A DNA stretch of 64,000 bases from Zelonia costaricensis (lineage: Eukaryota > Euglenozoa > Kinetoplastea > Trypanosomatida > Trypanosomatidae): positions 1 through 64,000 of the forward strand of contig JASAOO010003453.1 of the NCBI GenBank assembly GCA_030849075.1, written 5' to 3'. Made by a program: the position numbers and the translations under genes. Each line of letters begins with the position of its first letter. Position 1 is the first letter of the stretch. Below are positions 50,103 through 60,113 of this stretch, one piece after another. A model generated the notes under the pieces. The model was not told where the DNA came from. It did not search any database and saw nothing but the letters and a program-made list of their open reading frames with translations.

Positions 50103-53100
50103 ATGATGCGGCGCGCGTCGAACGTTGCGGCACGCACCGTCGTCGCCGGCTCGGTGACGTCGTGCAATGCCGCCGCTGCCGCACCGGTGGTGGCGCCGCG
50201 GCGCTTGTTCGGTTCCAAGTACAGCGACGACCTGGGCAACTACAAGCGCCCCTACACGTACGAGAGCCGCAGTGGGGCCCACCGCCATCCGTCGCGCAAG
50301 GAGATGCTGCGGGAGCAGCGGGCCGCCGCGGCTGCCGGGAACGCCACCAACACCACTACCACCATAGAAAACACCAGCGAGGGGGCGACGATGGAAGGCG
50401 AGGACGCACCGGCGTCCGTCCCACGGGGCAACAAGAGCCGGTACGACGACTTGTTCCGCAAGAAGGCCGATCAGCGCATGTCTTTCACGAGCAACTTTCG
50501 CGAGCCCGACATGAAGCCCATCCTGAACGCCAGCGGCGACGCGCCGCGCAGTGCTATGTCAGCGCACCGGCAGAGCGGACAGGCCACCAAGGCGGCGGCG
50601 GCGGCGGCCTCCTCTGCGAACGTCGACGACGACACCGACGTGACGCGCATTTACAGCAAGGAGGAGGTGCGCAGCATGCAGCGCCAGGAGGTGTCAAGCG
50701 CTGGCGAGGTACGCAAGGCTGCCGCTTCCGACGACGTGCTCGAGGCGCTGTCCGGCACGGACGACCGCACCCCCACTGCGGCGGCCGAGGCGGTGAACGA
50801 GGATGAGACTGGTGCTGCGGCGGCGGACGACGAGGACGAGTTCGCCGAGATCCGCAGTCACCCCTTCTTCATGGACATGCTGCGCCGTGTGGAGCGCAAC
50901 ATGATTCGCTTTCGCAAGGAGACACGCGCAGCCGGCCGCTACAGCCTTGAGGCGGTCAACGAGTGCGTGCGTCCGTTGCTGCAGCTGACCGATTACCCCC
51001 TCACAGCGCGGCAGCTGTCGCTCCTCTCGCACAGCATCAGTCCGGCGGTGCTGAAGAGCTCGCTGCGCGACCGCGACGCCTGCGCAGGCCTGCAGCTCTA
51101 CCGCTCGCAGGACACGGACCTCCTCCTGGACTGGTCCAAGGAGGACTTCCTCCGGCGGCGCTACGAGAGCGTCCACATGTCGTGGGAGCCGATGGATGTC
51201 ATTTGCCGCCGGTTCGGCTGGACGCCGGAGATGCTGTCGCCGCGCGACTACCTGTTGTACTTCTCGGCCTTCCCGGAGTATGTGGAGATGGCCGAGCTGC
51301 AGACCACCGGCACGGGCGAGCCAAAGGCGGTCCCCATTGAGGACCCGGTCGCTCGTGCGGCTGCCGCGCCGATTGCGGCGAGTCGGCTGCTGCTGCGGCG
51401 CACTGCCTCGGTGGACGCCGAGCCGTCGCTGACGGAGTCGATCCGCCTCATGGGCAGCCCTGCCGTGACGACGCCCGCCAAGGGGAAGAAGGCGCAGCGC
51501 ATGCGCCAGGCTGAGAGCGAGTCCGTCAGCGACTACTTCGGCGCCGTCGAGGCCGCGGCGAGCACCGTTGACGGCGACGAGGCAACGCGGCTGCAGCACG
51601 CCATGGACAACGTGCCTCCGTTGCGCCAGGCCAGCCACCCGGGCGGCCGCACGATTCGCGAGTTTTCCGTGCCCAAGACGCACGCCCCGCCCACCGCGCC
51701 GCGGTCGAGCGAGAGGCGCGCGATGCCTGCGGCCGACACTGCTGACGCCTATGACGGTGAGCAGCACGATGGGGCGGCGGCGGCGTTTGACCAGCAGAAG
51801 TTCGAGGACGTCTCGAACGCGTACCACAACGTCAAGGTCGAAAACTCACTCATGCGGCGCCGCATGCAGGCGACTGACAACGTGGACAAGGCGCAGGAGA
51901 TGCAGGCCCAGCTGGCCAGCGGGCGGCGCGAGCAGCTGCGCCTGGAGCAGGAGCTGGAGCGGATGCGGGAGCTGAAGCGCACGACAGTGACCACGTCGGG
52001 GACAGGCGCGTCGAGCTTTGCGGTGCCGCGCGGGCAGCCGCAGTACCCCGTGGCCCCGGAGTTTACGGACGATGCCTCAAAAAACGGGAGCGCCGTCGAG
52101 GACAATGACGACGCTGAGATCGAGCAGGCATTGCAGGCATTCAAGGAGCGCGAGGCGGCCCGGATGATGGAGCGGCGGCAGCCGCACTCCTCTCCGGCCC
52201 CAGCTGCTGCCGCGGCCCCATCGGCTGCCCCCACCACGCGCGCCCCCACCGCCGCCACTGCCGCGGCGGAGGCGGAGGGCGAGGAGGAGGTGGAGGTAGT
52301 CGAGGAGGTGGTGGACAACGGCGACGACGACGACAACAACGGCGGCAACGTGGTGGTGGCGCAGGAGGACCGCCACCGCGCCGTGAGTGCCGCCGCCGCG
52401 TCGCACCGCACACCGGCCGCAAGCAGCCGCAGTGACCCGCCTTGGCAGGACGAGCTGGCCGCCGCGGTGGAGCAGCAGGAGGCGGAGATGGAGGAGCAAG
52501 AGGACGACTACACCGCCGACCTGCCGAACACCCCCGCCACGAACCCCGCCGCGCGCCTTGAGCAGCTTGCCTCGCTGCACGATCGACTGTCCTCGGCGGC
52601 GGACCGCGCCCGTCGTTATGTGGCCACGGTGGAGAGCCGTCGGCAGGATGTGCTGGAGAAGTTGGACCGCCAGCTCGCAGACGCCAACGCCAAGGTGGGG
52701 CGACTCGAGGAGCGGCTCGGCGCCGTGGAGGAGGAGCGTGCCGGGCTGCGTGAGACGCTTGCACGTGAGGCGGCGGAGCGCAAGGCCCGCGAAGTGGAGG
52801 CGCAGCTGCAGGCGCAGCGGGAGCGGCGGATGGCCGAGCTGGCGCAGCAGCGGGAGCGTGCCCGCGTCGCGCAGGAGGAGGCTGCCAAGGCGCTGGAGCG
52901 GCAAAAGAAGGCCGAGCGCGAGGCCCTGGCGATGGAGGAGGAGCTGCAGCGCAAGCTGCGCGAGGTGCAGTCGAAGCTGCGCTCGCTGCACGAGACCGAC
53001 TCCACGGCCCCACAGAAGACCGGCCCCGCCGCGGAGGCGAGGGAGGAGGAGGAGGAGGACTCGATGGAGGCCAGCGCGCCCGCTGCGGCGGCGGAGGCGC

Positions 53101-54266
53101 CGCTCTCGCAGACCCACGCTGCCGCCGAGCAACCGGCGGCAACGGAGGAGGAGGACGCGGCGTCGTCGGCCACGACGGTGTCGGCCGGCCAGTTCATGTG
53201 CACGCCGGAGCAGTACGACGGCCTGCACCTCGCGGCGGAGCGGCTGAAGAAGGAGATCGCCGCGCTGGAGGCGCAGATGGAGGAGGAGGGCGACGAGGAC
53301 GATGAGACGCTCATGGCGGTGCTCGCCGAGTCGCGTGCCGACCTCGAGGAGCTGGAGGAGTGCATCGGCTCCGTGCAGTCTAACGCGCCGTGGGCCGCCA
53401 CCCGCGACGCCAAGCGCGAACGCGAGCACGCACAGGCGGCGCAGGTGGCCTACACGGACGCTCGCCGGCTTCAGAGCGACGTTGAAAACCAGCGCTTCCA
53501 GATCTCGCTGCTGGAGAAGCGCCTGCAGCACGCCACGCAGAAGGCCGTGACGGCAAAGCTGAATGACCGCATCACGCAATGCCGCAGGGCGATCAGCCAG
53601 GCGCGCGTGGAGCAGGACCGTCTGCGCCGCACCGGCCGCGACTCGATGGGACTGCCGGCCTCGATGAGCATCGCCGAGACACTCGCGAACGAAATGAAGG
53701 ACGACGAGGCGGCCAAGATGGAGGAAGAGGTGCGCAAGGCTGCCGCCGCGTCACCGGCCCCCGAGGCGGGCGAAGGGGAGGACGACGAGGCGGCGGCGCC
53801 GTCGCACAGCAGCGCGGCGGAGGCGCAGGCGCCCGGCGCCCCGGCGGCCCACTCCGACGCGGAGAAGCTGCGCGTGCGGCTGGACAGCATGGTGAAGGAC
53901 ATCCAGCACTTGCAGGACAGCATCGAGGCGCAGGAGCGCACGCACGACTACGACGACGAGGAGACGGAGGTGGTGCTGCGGGAGATGAAGAACAAGCTCA
54001 GTCAGCTGTTGCGCTTGCGCGATCAGGTGCAGCGCGCCCTGGTGGAGGAGTCTGTCAACGCCCCATCCAGTGCGGGCGGCCCGACGCCGGTCATTCGCCC
54101 CTCCGCGACGGCGGCGGCGGCGGCGCCGTCGGTGGTTGGCGCAGCGGGTGTTGCGGCGCACGGCGGCTCCTCGGCGGCGCAGCACGGCCGGCCCGAGCAC
54201 GTGCCGATGGCTTCCAAGAAGATCCGCTCGTCCGCCCGCACCTTCCATGCACACCGCCGCCGCTAG
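50103..54266 (+). CDS. Large coiled-coil protein with mitochondrial-type N-terminus (1387 residues)
   Basis: The N-terminus MMRRASNVAARTVVAGS...RRLFGSKYSDDLG is basic, alanine-rich and free of acidic residues for 35 positions, as expected of a mitochondrial presequence. A compact domain follows at about residues 250-400 (FFMDMLRRVERNMIRF, LLLDWSKEDFLRRRYESVHMSWEPMDV, PRDYLLYFSAFPEYVEM). The rest consists of coiled coil broken by Ala/Pro/Thr linkers and acidic runs (for example around residues 730-800 and 970-1030), with heptads at about 820-980 (RLEQLASLHDRLSSAADRARR) and 1045-1200. The C-terminus is basic. No enzyme motif is seen. It could be a structural or RNA-processing component of the kinetoplast mitochondrion, but I do not recognise it. 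ATG 50103-50105 is followed by a second ATG. Confidence 0.8.
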   Translation: MMRRASNVAARTVVAGSVTSCNAAAAAPVVAPRRLFGSKYSDDLGNYKRPYTYESRSGAHRHPSRKEMLREQRAAAAAGNATNTTTTIENTSEGATMEGEDAPASVPRGNKSRYDDLFRKKADQRMSFTSNFREPDMKPILNASGDAPRSAMSAHRQSGQATKAAAAAASSANVDDDTDVTRIYSKEEVRSMQRQEVSSAGEVRKAAASDDVLEALSGTDDRTPTAAAEAVNEDETGAAAADDEDEFAEIRSHPFFMDMLRRVERNMIRFRKETRAAGRYSLEAVNECVRPLLQLTDYPLTARQLSLLSHSISPAVLKSSLRDRDACAGLQLYRSQDTDLLLDWSKEDFLRRRYESVHMSWEPMDVICRRFGWTPEMLSPRDYLLYFSAFPEYVEMAELQTTGTGEPKAVPIEDPVARAAAAPIAASRLLLRRTASVDAEPSLTESIRLMGSPAVTTPAKGKKAQRMRQAESESVSDYFGAVEAAASTVDGDEATRLQHAMDNVPPLRQASHPGGRTIREFSVPKTHAPPTAPRSSERRAMPAADTADAYDGEQHDGAAAAFDQQKFEDVSNAYHNVKVENSLMRRRMQATDNVDKAQEMQAQLASGRREQLRLEQELERMRELKRTTVTTSGTGASSFAVPRGQPQYPVAPEFTDDASKNGSAVEDNDDAEIEQALQAFKEREAARMMERRQPHSSPAPAAAAAPSAAPTTRAPTAATAAAEAEGEEEVEVVEEVVDNGDDDDNNGGNVVVAQEDRHRAVSAAAASHRTPAASSRSDPPWQDELAAAVEQQEAEMEEQEDDYTADLPNTPATNPAARLEQLASLHDRLSSAADRARRYVATVESRRQDVLEKLDRQLADANAKVGRLEERLGAVEEERAGLRETLAREAAERKAREVEAQLQAQRERRMAELAQQRERARVAQEEAAKALERQKKAEREALAMEEELQRKLREVQSKLRSLHETDSTAPQKTGPAAEAREEEEEDSMEASAPAAAAEAPLSQTHAAAEQPAATEEEDAASSATTVSAGQFMCTPEQYDGLHLAAERLKKEIAALEAQMEEEGDEDDETLMAVLAESRADLEELEECIGSVQSNAPWAATRDAKREREHAQAAQVAYTDARRLQSDVENQRFQISLLEKRLQHATQKAVTAKLNDRITQCRRAISQARVEQDRLRRTGRDSMGLPASMSIAETLANEMKDDEAAKMEEEVRKAAAASPAPEAGEGEDDEAAAPSHSSAAEAQAPGAPAAHSDAEKLRVRLDSMVKDIQHLQDSIEAQERTHDYDDEETEVVLREMKNKLSQLLRLRDQVQRALVEESVNAPSSAGGPTPVIRPSATAAAAAPSVVGAAGVAAHGGSSAAQHGRPEHVPMASKKIRSSARTFHAHRRR

Positions 54267-54879
54267 GCAGCAGGCTCACTGGTGCCCCGGCAGGTCATGG
54301 GCAGGTGCGCACACACGCACACACACACACGCACCCACACGAGCATCCACGTCCTGTGGTCCTCCGCCATAGAAACCCCACCAAAACACCCCCCAAAGCG
54401 TTCCTTCCTCCGTCCTGTCGTGCCGTGATGGGGGACAGGCCGTTACCATAGACCCGAGGACGAAGAGCGGCTCCCACCTTGCTCCTTCGTTCTACCCCTC
54501 TTCCTCCGGGTCCTCCACCTTTCTCATACAAGGCTGACACGTTCTGCCGACTTCTACGTGCTCGTTGATGTGCGCTCGTGTGTATTTGATCGCATGTGCA
54601 CGTGCGCGTGTGTGTGCGTGCGTGTGCGTCCGAGTGTCTTTTCTTTTCTCAGTTGTGCGTAAGGTGCCTTTTTTTTTCTGGTTCTTGTTTCGGTGTTGAA
54701 GCGTGGTGAAGCGCAAACGGACTCCATCGCTTTCTGCCACACATCCAAACATCCCCCCTCTTCCCCCCACAGACACACACACACACACACACACAAACAC
54801 TCTTGCCCCTGCATCAGGTCTGCACGGTGGTGGTTTCGTTTTGGTGTTGTGAAGGCAACGCGGCTTCTTCGTACGTCCA

Positions 54880-54911
<32 letters not shown>

Positions 54912-56331
54912 CGCGTTTGTGCCTTTTGACGGCTTCGCCGCAGGTGGCGTTGCAGGGATTTGCGTGTGCTCGGTAGCCGCATGGCAGCTTCGTTCTTCCG
55001 TGTCTCTTTTTCTCCGTGTGTTGGTGCACGCCGGTGTCACGGAGGCGGGAGTGGCACCCCTCTCTGTCCCTCCTCCTTCCCCCCATTTTCGCTCTCTCCT
55101 TGCACCCAGTGCCTGTTGACGTTGGTGTTGTTGTCGTTGAAATCGGGTTTGGCTGTTGCCTACTTTCGAGGTGCTCTCCTCCTTTGCGCTGTGTGTGTGT
55201 TGGTGTTGCCGTGCTGTGGTGTGCGGACACGTGTCGTGTTGACGTCGAGGAAAAAAAAGCAAGACTAAAAAAAGAGCTGTGCGCACACCTCTTCTTTTCT
55301 TTTTTATCGTTACGTCCTGCACGTAGGTTGCTGTGCTCGTTGTTGCTGTCACCTTTGCCGTTGCTTGTTTCGCTTGTGTCTCCTGTCCGTTTGTCTTTCC
55401 ACGGGGCGGCGTCTCACCCCTTTCTGCGGCCGCCCGCGTATCCCTTGTCGCCAGTCAGCCAGGCTTTTTCTCAACCGTGCACTCACGCATAGACTCTCCT
55501 CTTCGCCGAAAAACAAACAAACAAAGAATATAAAAGAAAACGTGAGCAGCAAAACGAGTGCAAGTGCAGGGGCTGCCATGCAGTGCGCCAGTGAGGCAGC
55601 CCGGCGGAGACTCTCGTCAGGCGCCGGCCCGCTTCACCCACTGCAGGCACAGGGGCCACACCCTCATTGGTCGTGCTCGTGCAACGTGCCAAGGCACACG
55701 CTTTCTTCGCACAAGCGGTGCAGTGGAGGCGGGAGGGGGGCCGTGGTGCACTGAATTCCCAGACACATAGAAGAGACCAGCAACTCCGCGGGCTCAAAGG
55801 GCCACACCTTGCAATCCGGCTGCAGAAGCGCATTTTTTGGGAGCGCACGGACGGTGAGCCCCCTGCGGCCCCTCGCTCCTCCTCATCGAGCGCTGCACCC
55901 CTTTCCCCTCCCACGGCGCACCACGTCGCTACCCCCCACCCCCCTCCCCCAAGTGCCGTCACTCCTTCCGCACTCCACTTCGGTGTGTCTCTTTCCGTTT
56001 TCAGTTTGTTGTCACGTGCGCTCAAAACGCTCGCGGGCTGCACAGCGCGCTCCACGTGTACCTCCACTGCTGTGTGGGTGACGCCGTCGTGCCAGCCCTG
56101 GTCTCTCGGTGCTGTTCTCCCCAAGCGCGTCATTCGCAGACCCCCCCTTTGGTTTCCGCTTTCTACCCAACACCTTTGCCAGAAGCGCCTGGGTTGTTGA
56201 AGCTGGCACACGTTTCCGCTTCGAGCGGGCACCCCACTTTCGCCAACTCCTGTGCACCCTTGTAGGGAGACACGCACACACACACACACACACACATCTA
56301 CAACATCAACGTTTTAGCAACAGCGCTGCGA
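54267..56331 (+). other. 2.1-kb spacer with facing AC and GT tracts, no supported gene
   Basis: An AC tract at 54773-54795 and a GT tract at 54881-54907 face each other about 85 bases apart. Many short frames exist but all are Cys/His/Thr-biased by the dinucleotide repeats. Pyrimidine-rich segments from 55860 to 55990 lead to the next gene; a candidate acceptor AG is at 56316-56317. Confidence 0.6.
54773..54907 (+). repeat. Inverted AC/GT dinucleotide arms
   Basis: About 23 bases of AC and 27 bases of GT are complementary and could pair in RNA or DNA over roughly 22 base pairs with an 85-base loop. Confidence 0.75.
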
Positions 56332-56790
56332 ATGCTGCGAACGACGGCGGTTTCCCGGAAGAACCCGGTGGTTTTCAAGCAAGGCCAGGGCATGTTCTCG
56401 CACCAGCTGAAGCGCATTCTCAACAAGAAGTCGCTGCACAAGTACACCTGGGACGCGCTGCCGATGTACGACCCCCGCAAGCTGGCGCACGCCAACCGCT
56501 ACGTGGACCACGACACGTACGCCGAAAAGTATGACCCGCACTGGGAACAGAACGCGCACCTCGTTCCAGACCAGCAGTACTACAACATCCCCGTGCCGAA
56601 GGAGTACAAGGACGCGTACTGGTGGCGCGACCTGCAGGCGCGCCGGGTGCAGTGCCCGACAGACTGGGTGCACCACCGCATGCACACCAAGGACCGCCTC
56701 GTCTACGACTTCCAGGACCTTGCTTTCCGCAAGAAGTTCCAGTACTCGTACGAGGATGTCGTGGCGAATGCCAAGGACATGCGCAACTGA
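56332..56790 (+). CDS. Small basic probable mitochondrial protein (152 residues)
   Basis: I do not recognise a family. The start MLRTTAVSRKNPVVFKQGQ is basic and lacks acidic residues, as in imported proteins; no transmembrane segment is visible. The body is rich in Tyr/Trp/His/Lys with motifs such as LHKYTWDALPMYDPRKLAHAN and YWWRDLQARRVQCPTDWVHH. The aromatic/basic style and small size resemble kinetoplastid mitoribosomal or respiratory-complex subunits, and the stretch MYDPRKLA echoes MPDPRKLAP in the mS41-like gene. The ATG at 56332 follows an AG at 56316-56317. Mitochondrial placement is inferred. Confidence 0.78.
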   Translation: MLRTTAVSRKNPVVFKQGQGMFSHQLKRILNKKSLHKYTWDALPMYDPRKLAHANRYVDHDTYAEKYDPHWEQNAHLVPDQQYYNIPVPKEYKDAYWWRDLQARRVQCPTDWVHHRMHTKDRLVYDFQDLAFRKKFQYSYEDVVANAKDMRN

Positions 56791-57088
56791 GACTGCCCCA
56801 CGGTGCGTCCACCTGCCACGGGCGAGGCGGGCAGCTGAGGGGCGGTTGGCGTGCGTGCTGCAGGGGTGTTGTCCGCGGCAGAAGTTGCTGCAGTGTGCGA
56901 GAGAACCTCGGTCTTTCCCCCGCCACCCTCTTCGCTGTCTGCGATGCGTGTCTTGCGCCCGCTGAACTGATTCGGCTCTTCACTGCTGTTGCTCACCCAC
57001 CCTGCGACGTTCTGCGTCACGGTGCAGGAGGCGAGGTTGGGGTGGTGAAGTACGTGCAGTAAGAAGGGAAAGTAAGTTGAAAACCGCT

Positions 57089-57092
<4 letters not shown>

Positions 57093-57122
<30 letters not shown>
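57093..57122 (+). repeat. CA dinucleotide repeat (15 units)
   Basis: Perfect CA repeat in the spacer between the 152-residue gene and the PP2A subunit gene. Confidence 0.9.
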
Positions 57123-57127
<5 letters not shown>

Positions 57128-57629
57128 AAACGAACGAAAGAAGGTAACAACCGCCTGTGCGCACGTGAACGGACGTGCGAAGACGACGACACACCTACTG
57201 GGACACGCCCTCTTCTTTTGTCTGCGGCGCAGGCGATTTTGGAGTAGCCATCAGCCCCTCATACGACTGCGTGTTGCCTCGATCGGCGGCTGTGTGCCGA
57301 GCAAACGCGACGAGAGGAGCTCCGTCTGCGCGCACCGTAGAAGCTAACAAGGAGAAGCACCGACGCGCTTGGATCGGCTGTGCAGCTTCTGCGCGCACAC
57401 ATGGGCTGCAGCCGGTGGCGGCATTCTCATCACTTACATCTCCTTCTCATCATGTTCCTCTCGTTTGTGCTGGCTGCGTCTTTTTTTTTTTTTCTGCTCT
57501 GGGGCTGTGGACACTGGCGGTTTCTCCCCCACCCCCGCCTCCAACGTTCCCCGGCACTCCTCGCACGAAGGAGGTCGGCGTATTGTGACGAAGGCCCGCT
57601 TCCGTGGGTCTCTTGCACACTCCCGTTCC

Positions 57630-57670
57630 CACTGTTTCTCTATTCACCCTCCTCTCTCTCCCCCCGCAAG
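57630..57670 (+). promoter_or_regulatory. Trans-splice acceptor of the PP2A B55 gene
   Basis: A tract rich in C/T (CTGTTTCTCTATTCACCCTC) continues into CTCTCTCCCCCCGCAAG, ending with AG at 57669-57670, 19 bases before the ATG at 57690. It shows that the open frame upstream is not coding. Confidence 0.8.
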
Positions 57671-57689
57671 GCTGTACCGCGCGTTCGTC

Positions 57690-60113
57690 ATGCTACCGAA
57701 ACTCAACCTGGATGGCACGCTCAACAAGCGTCCCTCCAGCGTGCAGGAGCGACTGACGGAGGAGGGGCAGCCGGGCATGTACTCGCCCCGCGTCGCATCC
57801 ACCATGCCGCCCGCCAAAGGACCGGCCGGCGCCTCCCCGCCACCGCGCACCTCCTCCTCCACCCCCGCCACGGCCGCCACGCTGTCGGGCGGCGCCTCGG
57901 TTCACCCCGGCACGCTCTCCCCGCCGCACCTCTCCCCACACGACATGTCGCTCGTCGAGGACGGCGTCGTGGGCATCTCCGACCCGGAGATGAACCGCAT
58001 TCTCGCCGCCAAGGCCCGCCACGGCGTCGGCGAGCGCTCGCCCCCGACAGACCGCTTCAATTTGGGCGGCATGGGGCCGGGTGGCAGCTCACCACCGAGC
58101 AAGCGCCGGGCCGCGCCGCTGGCAACACTCGTGGACCATCAGCAGGCGCGGCAATCGGTGCCGCAGTCGCCCTCAGGTAGCACTCCGGTGACCACCACGC
58201 CAGGGTCATCTGGCACGCCGGCAGAGGCGTCGCCCTCCCCGGCGGCGTCGCGATCGAGCGCCTCCCCGTCCGCTGTCGTGGCGAAGCGTCGCGCGTTGGT
58301 CCAATCGCCGACGACGACCTCCTCCGCCGCGCAGCCGCCTGAGGACACCACGCCGGTGTCGGGGGCGGGCGCGAGAGCCGCCGCACCAGCTGCACCAGCA
58401 GCAGCGGGAGCGGGTCGACCCCCTGCGCCGCCGCCCAGCACGGTGTCTATTGTGACGGCGGAGGAGGTGTACGTGTCGGGCCGGCCCTTCCAGGCGTACA
58501 TGCGCGCCGCCTCGGTCACCGCGTCCGCCCGCGCCTCCCTCACCGAAGCGCCGTCGACGCCGACGAGCGCTGGTGGGAGTAGCGCGGCCCCGGCGGCCAC
58601 GGCTGCTGCTGCTGCGGCGGCGACGGGTGCGCACCTCACGACGACCTTCCACCAGAACCCGTCGCAGTACGTCTCCGCTCTTGCCACGCAGGGCGACTTT
58701 GTGGCGGTGGGCGACCGCACGGGGCGCGTTGTCGTGATGCGGCAGGGCGACATGGCCGCGGGCCCACGCCGCACCCTGCTCGACGTGATGCAGCGCAGCG
58801 GGGAGGCAGAGGCGAGTGCGATGGGGTGCGGCAGCGGCGCGGCGCCGCCGTCGTCGTCTTCGCCGGGGCACATCAGCGTCCTCCACCGGGTGCGCGACCC
58901 GTACGAGTTCTACGTGGCGCAGCAGGCGTACGTCCCGGTAATCGACACGCTGAACAGCGTCGAGGTGTCGCCGACGGTGACGGCGCTTGCCTTCCTGCCA
59001 CAGTCCGGTCCCACCACCTACCTGCTCGCGGCGAACGAGAAGGTGCCGAAGCTGTACAAGATCATGTCCGTGCGGGAGTCGGCCAACCCGTTCCGCGCGG
59101 TCGACAAGATCGGCACCAAGACCATTGGCCCGCTCACGGCGAGCACGCGGGCGTCGACGGTCGCCATGAAGCCCGTTTCCCGCTACGCCATGAACCACGA
59201 GTACAACATCCACTCCCTCTGCCCGATCGCGTACAGCGACCAGTTCGCGACGGCCGACGACGCGACGGTGCTGCTGTGGTGCACCGAGTACCCCGACACG
59301 TCCATCGAGACGTACGACCTGCGCTTGCCGTACGACGACGGCCTGTGCGAGACGATCCGGGCCGTCCGCAACTTTCCGCACGAGCCGTTCCTCTTCTTCG
59401 TCGCCACGTCCTGCGGCAGCGTGCGGGTTGTGGACACCAGGCAGACGCTGCGGTGGGCTGACCAGGCGGCGCAGGTGTTCGCGAACCCGATGCGCGAGGA
59501 GGACGAGCCGTTCAGCAACGTGGCGAACAGCATCTGCGACTGCGCGCTGAGCCCGTCCGGCCGGTACATCGCCGGGCGCGACTTCATGTCCGTCTGCCTG
59601 TGGGACATTCGCATGGCTGGCGGCGCGCGCAACGGCCCGTTGAGCCCGCGCCGCCCGGCCCCGTCCTTGCGCAGCAGCGGCGATGGGGTGCAGGAGTGCG
59701 GCATGGTGCGCCGCTGGGCCCTGCACCCGCACCTGCGCAGCGACCTCGACACCATTTATCAGTCGAACCTGCTCTTCGAGAAGTTCGACGTGCAGTTCCT
59801 CTCGAGCAGGCAGGTGTGCACCGGCGGCTTCAACAACATTCTCTACACGATGGACGTGGAGAGCACGGGCCCCGAGACGGCCAGCGACATCCGCACCTTC
59901 CAGCTGCCCAAGACGGAGGGCATCGCCGATTTCCGCCGCACGACGGTGTCGGCGCGCCGGCCCGGCGAGGACCGCGTCGGCACGGGGCAGGGCCTCGGCT
60001 CCCGCATGACGCTAATGTCCCGGCCGTGCATGTCGATGAGTGGCACCTGCGGAATGGTCGTGGCGTGCGGGCAGGCAGTGCTGCAGCTGAGCTACACCCC
60101 CATGTCGAAGTGA
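57690..60113 (+). CDS. PP2A regulatory B55 (PR55) subunit with long N-terminal extension (807 residues)
   Basis: The last ~490 residues form a WD40 propeller whose blocks match PR55/B55. SQYVSALATQGDFVAVGDRTGRV opens the fold at about residue 315. YEFYVAQQAYVPVIDTL is the counterpart of the DYLKSLEIEEKI signature, YNIHSLCPIAYSDQFATADD of the YHINSIS...LSADDLRVNLW signature, and SPSGRYIAGRDFMSVCLWDIRM of the GRYMMTRDYLSVKVWDLN block. B55 directs PP2A to substrates, in other eukaryotes mitotic exit proteins. The first ~310 residues are Ser/Pro/Thr/Ala-rich, probably disordered and a likely phosphorylation region, absent from the usual ~450-residue subunit. Family identification is strong; ATG 57690-57692 fixed by the acceptor at 57670. 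Confidence 0.88.
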   Translation: MLPKLNLDGTLNKRPSSVQERLTEEGQPGMYSPRVASTMPPAKGPAGASPPPRTSSSTPATAATLSGGASVHPGTLSPPHLSPHDMSLVEDGVVGISDPEMNRILAAKARHGVGERSPPTDRFNLGGMGPGGSSPPSKRRAAPLATLVDHQQARQSVPQSPSGSTPVTTTPGSSGTPAEASPSPAASRSSASPSAVVAKRRALVQSPTTTSSAAQPPEDTTPVSGAGARAAAPAAPAAAGAGRPPAPPPSTVSIVTAEEVYVSGRPFQAYMRAASVTASARASLTEAPSTPTSAGGSSAAPAATAAAAAAATGAHLTTTFHQNPSQYVSALATQGDFVAVGDRTGRVVVMRQGDMAAGPRRTLLDVMQRSGEAEASAMGCGSGAAPPSSSSPGHISVLHRVRDPYEFYVAQQAYVPVIDTLNSVEVSPTVTALAFLPQSGPTTYLLAANEKVPKLYKIMSVRESANPFRAVDKIGTKTIGPLTASTRASTVAMKPVSRYAMNHEYNIHSLCPIAYSDQFATADDATVLLWCTEYPDTSIETYDLRLPYDDGLCETIRAVRNFPHEPFLFFVATSCGSVRVVDTRQTLRWADQAAQVFANPMREEDEPFSNVANSICDCALSPSGRYIAGRDFMSVCLWDIRMAGGARNGPLSPRRPAPSLRSSGDGVQECGMVRRWALHPHLRSDLDTIYQSNLLFEKFDVQFLSSRQVCTGGFNNILYTMDVESTGPETASDIRTFQLPKTEGIADFRRTTVSARRPGEDRVGTGQGLGSRMTLMSRPCMSMSGTCGMVVACGQAVLQLSYTPMSK

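Larger units (their letters stand above)
56791..57689 (+). other. Intergenic spacer with (CA)15 and T13 runs
   Basis: CA repeat 57093-57122 (about 15 units), T-run 57481-57493, and the polypyrimidine-AG acceptor of the next gene at 57630-57670. No gene recognised. Confidence 0.6.
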
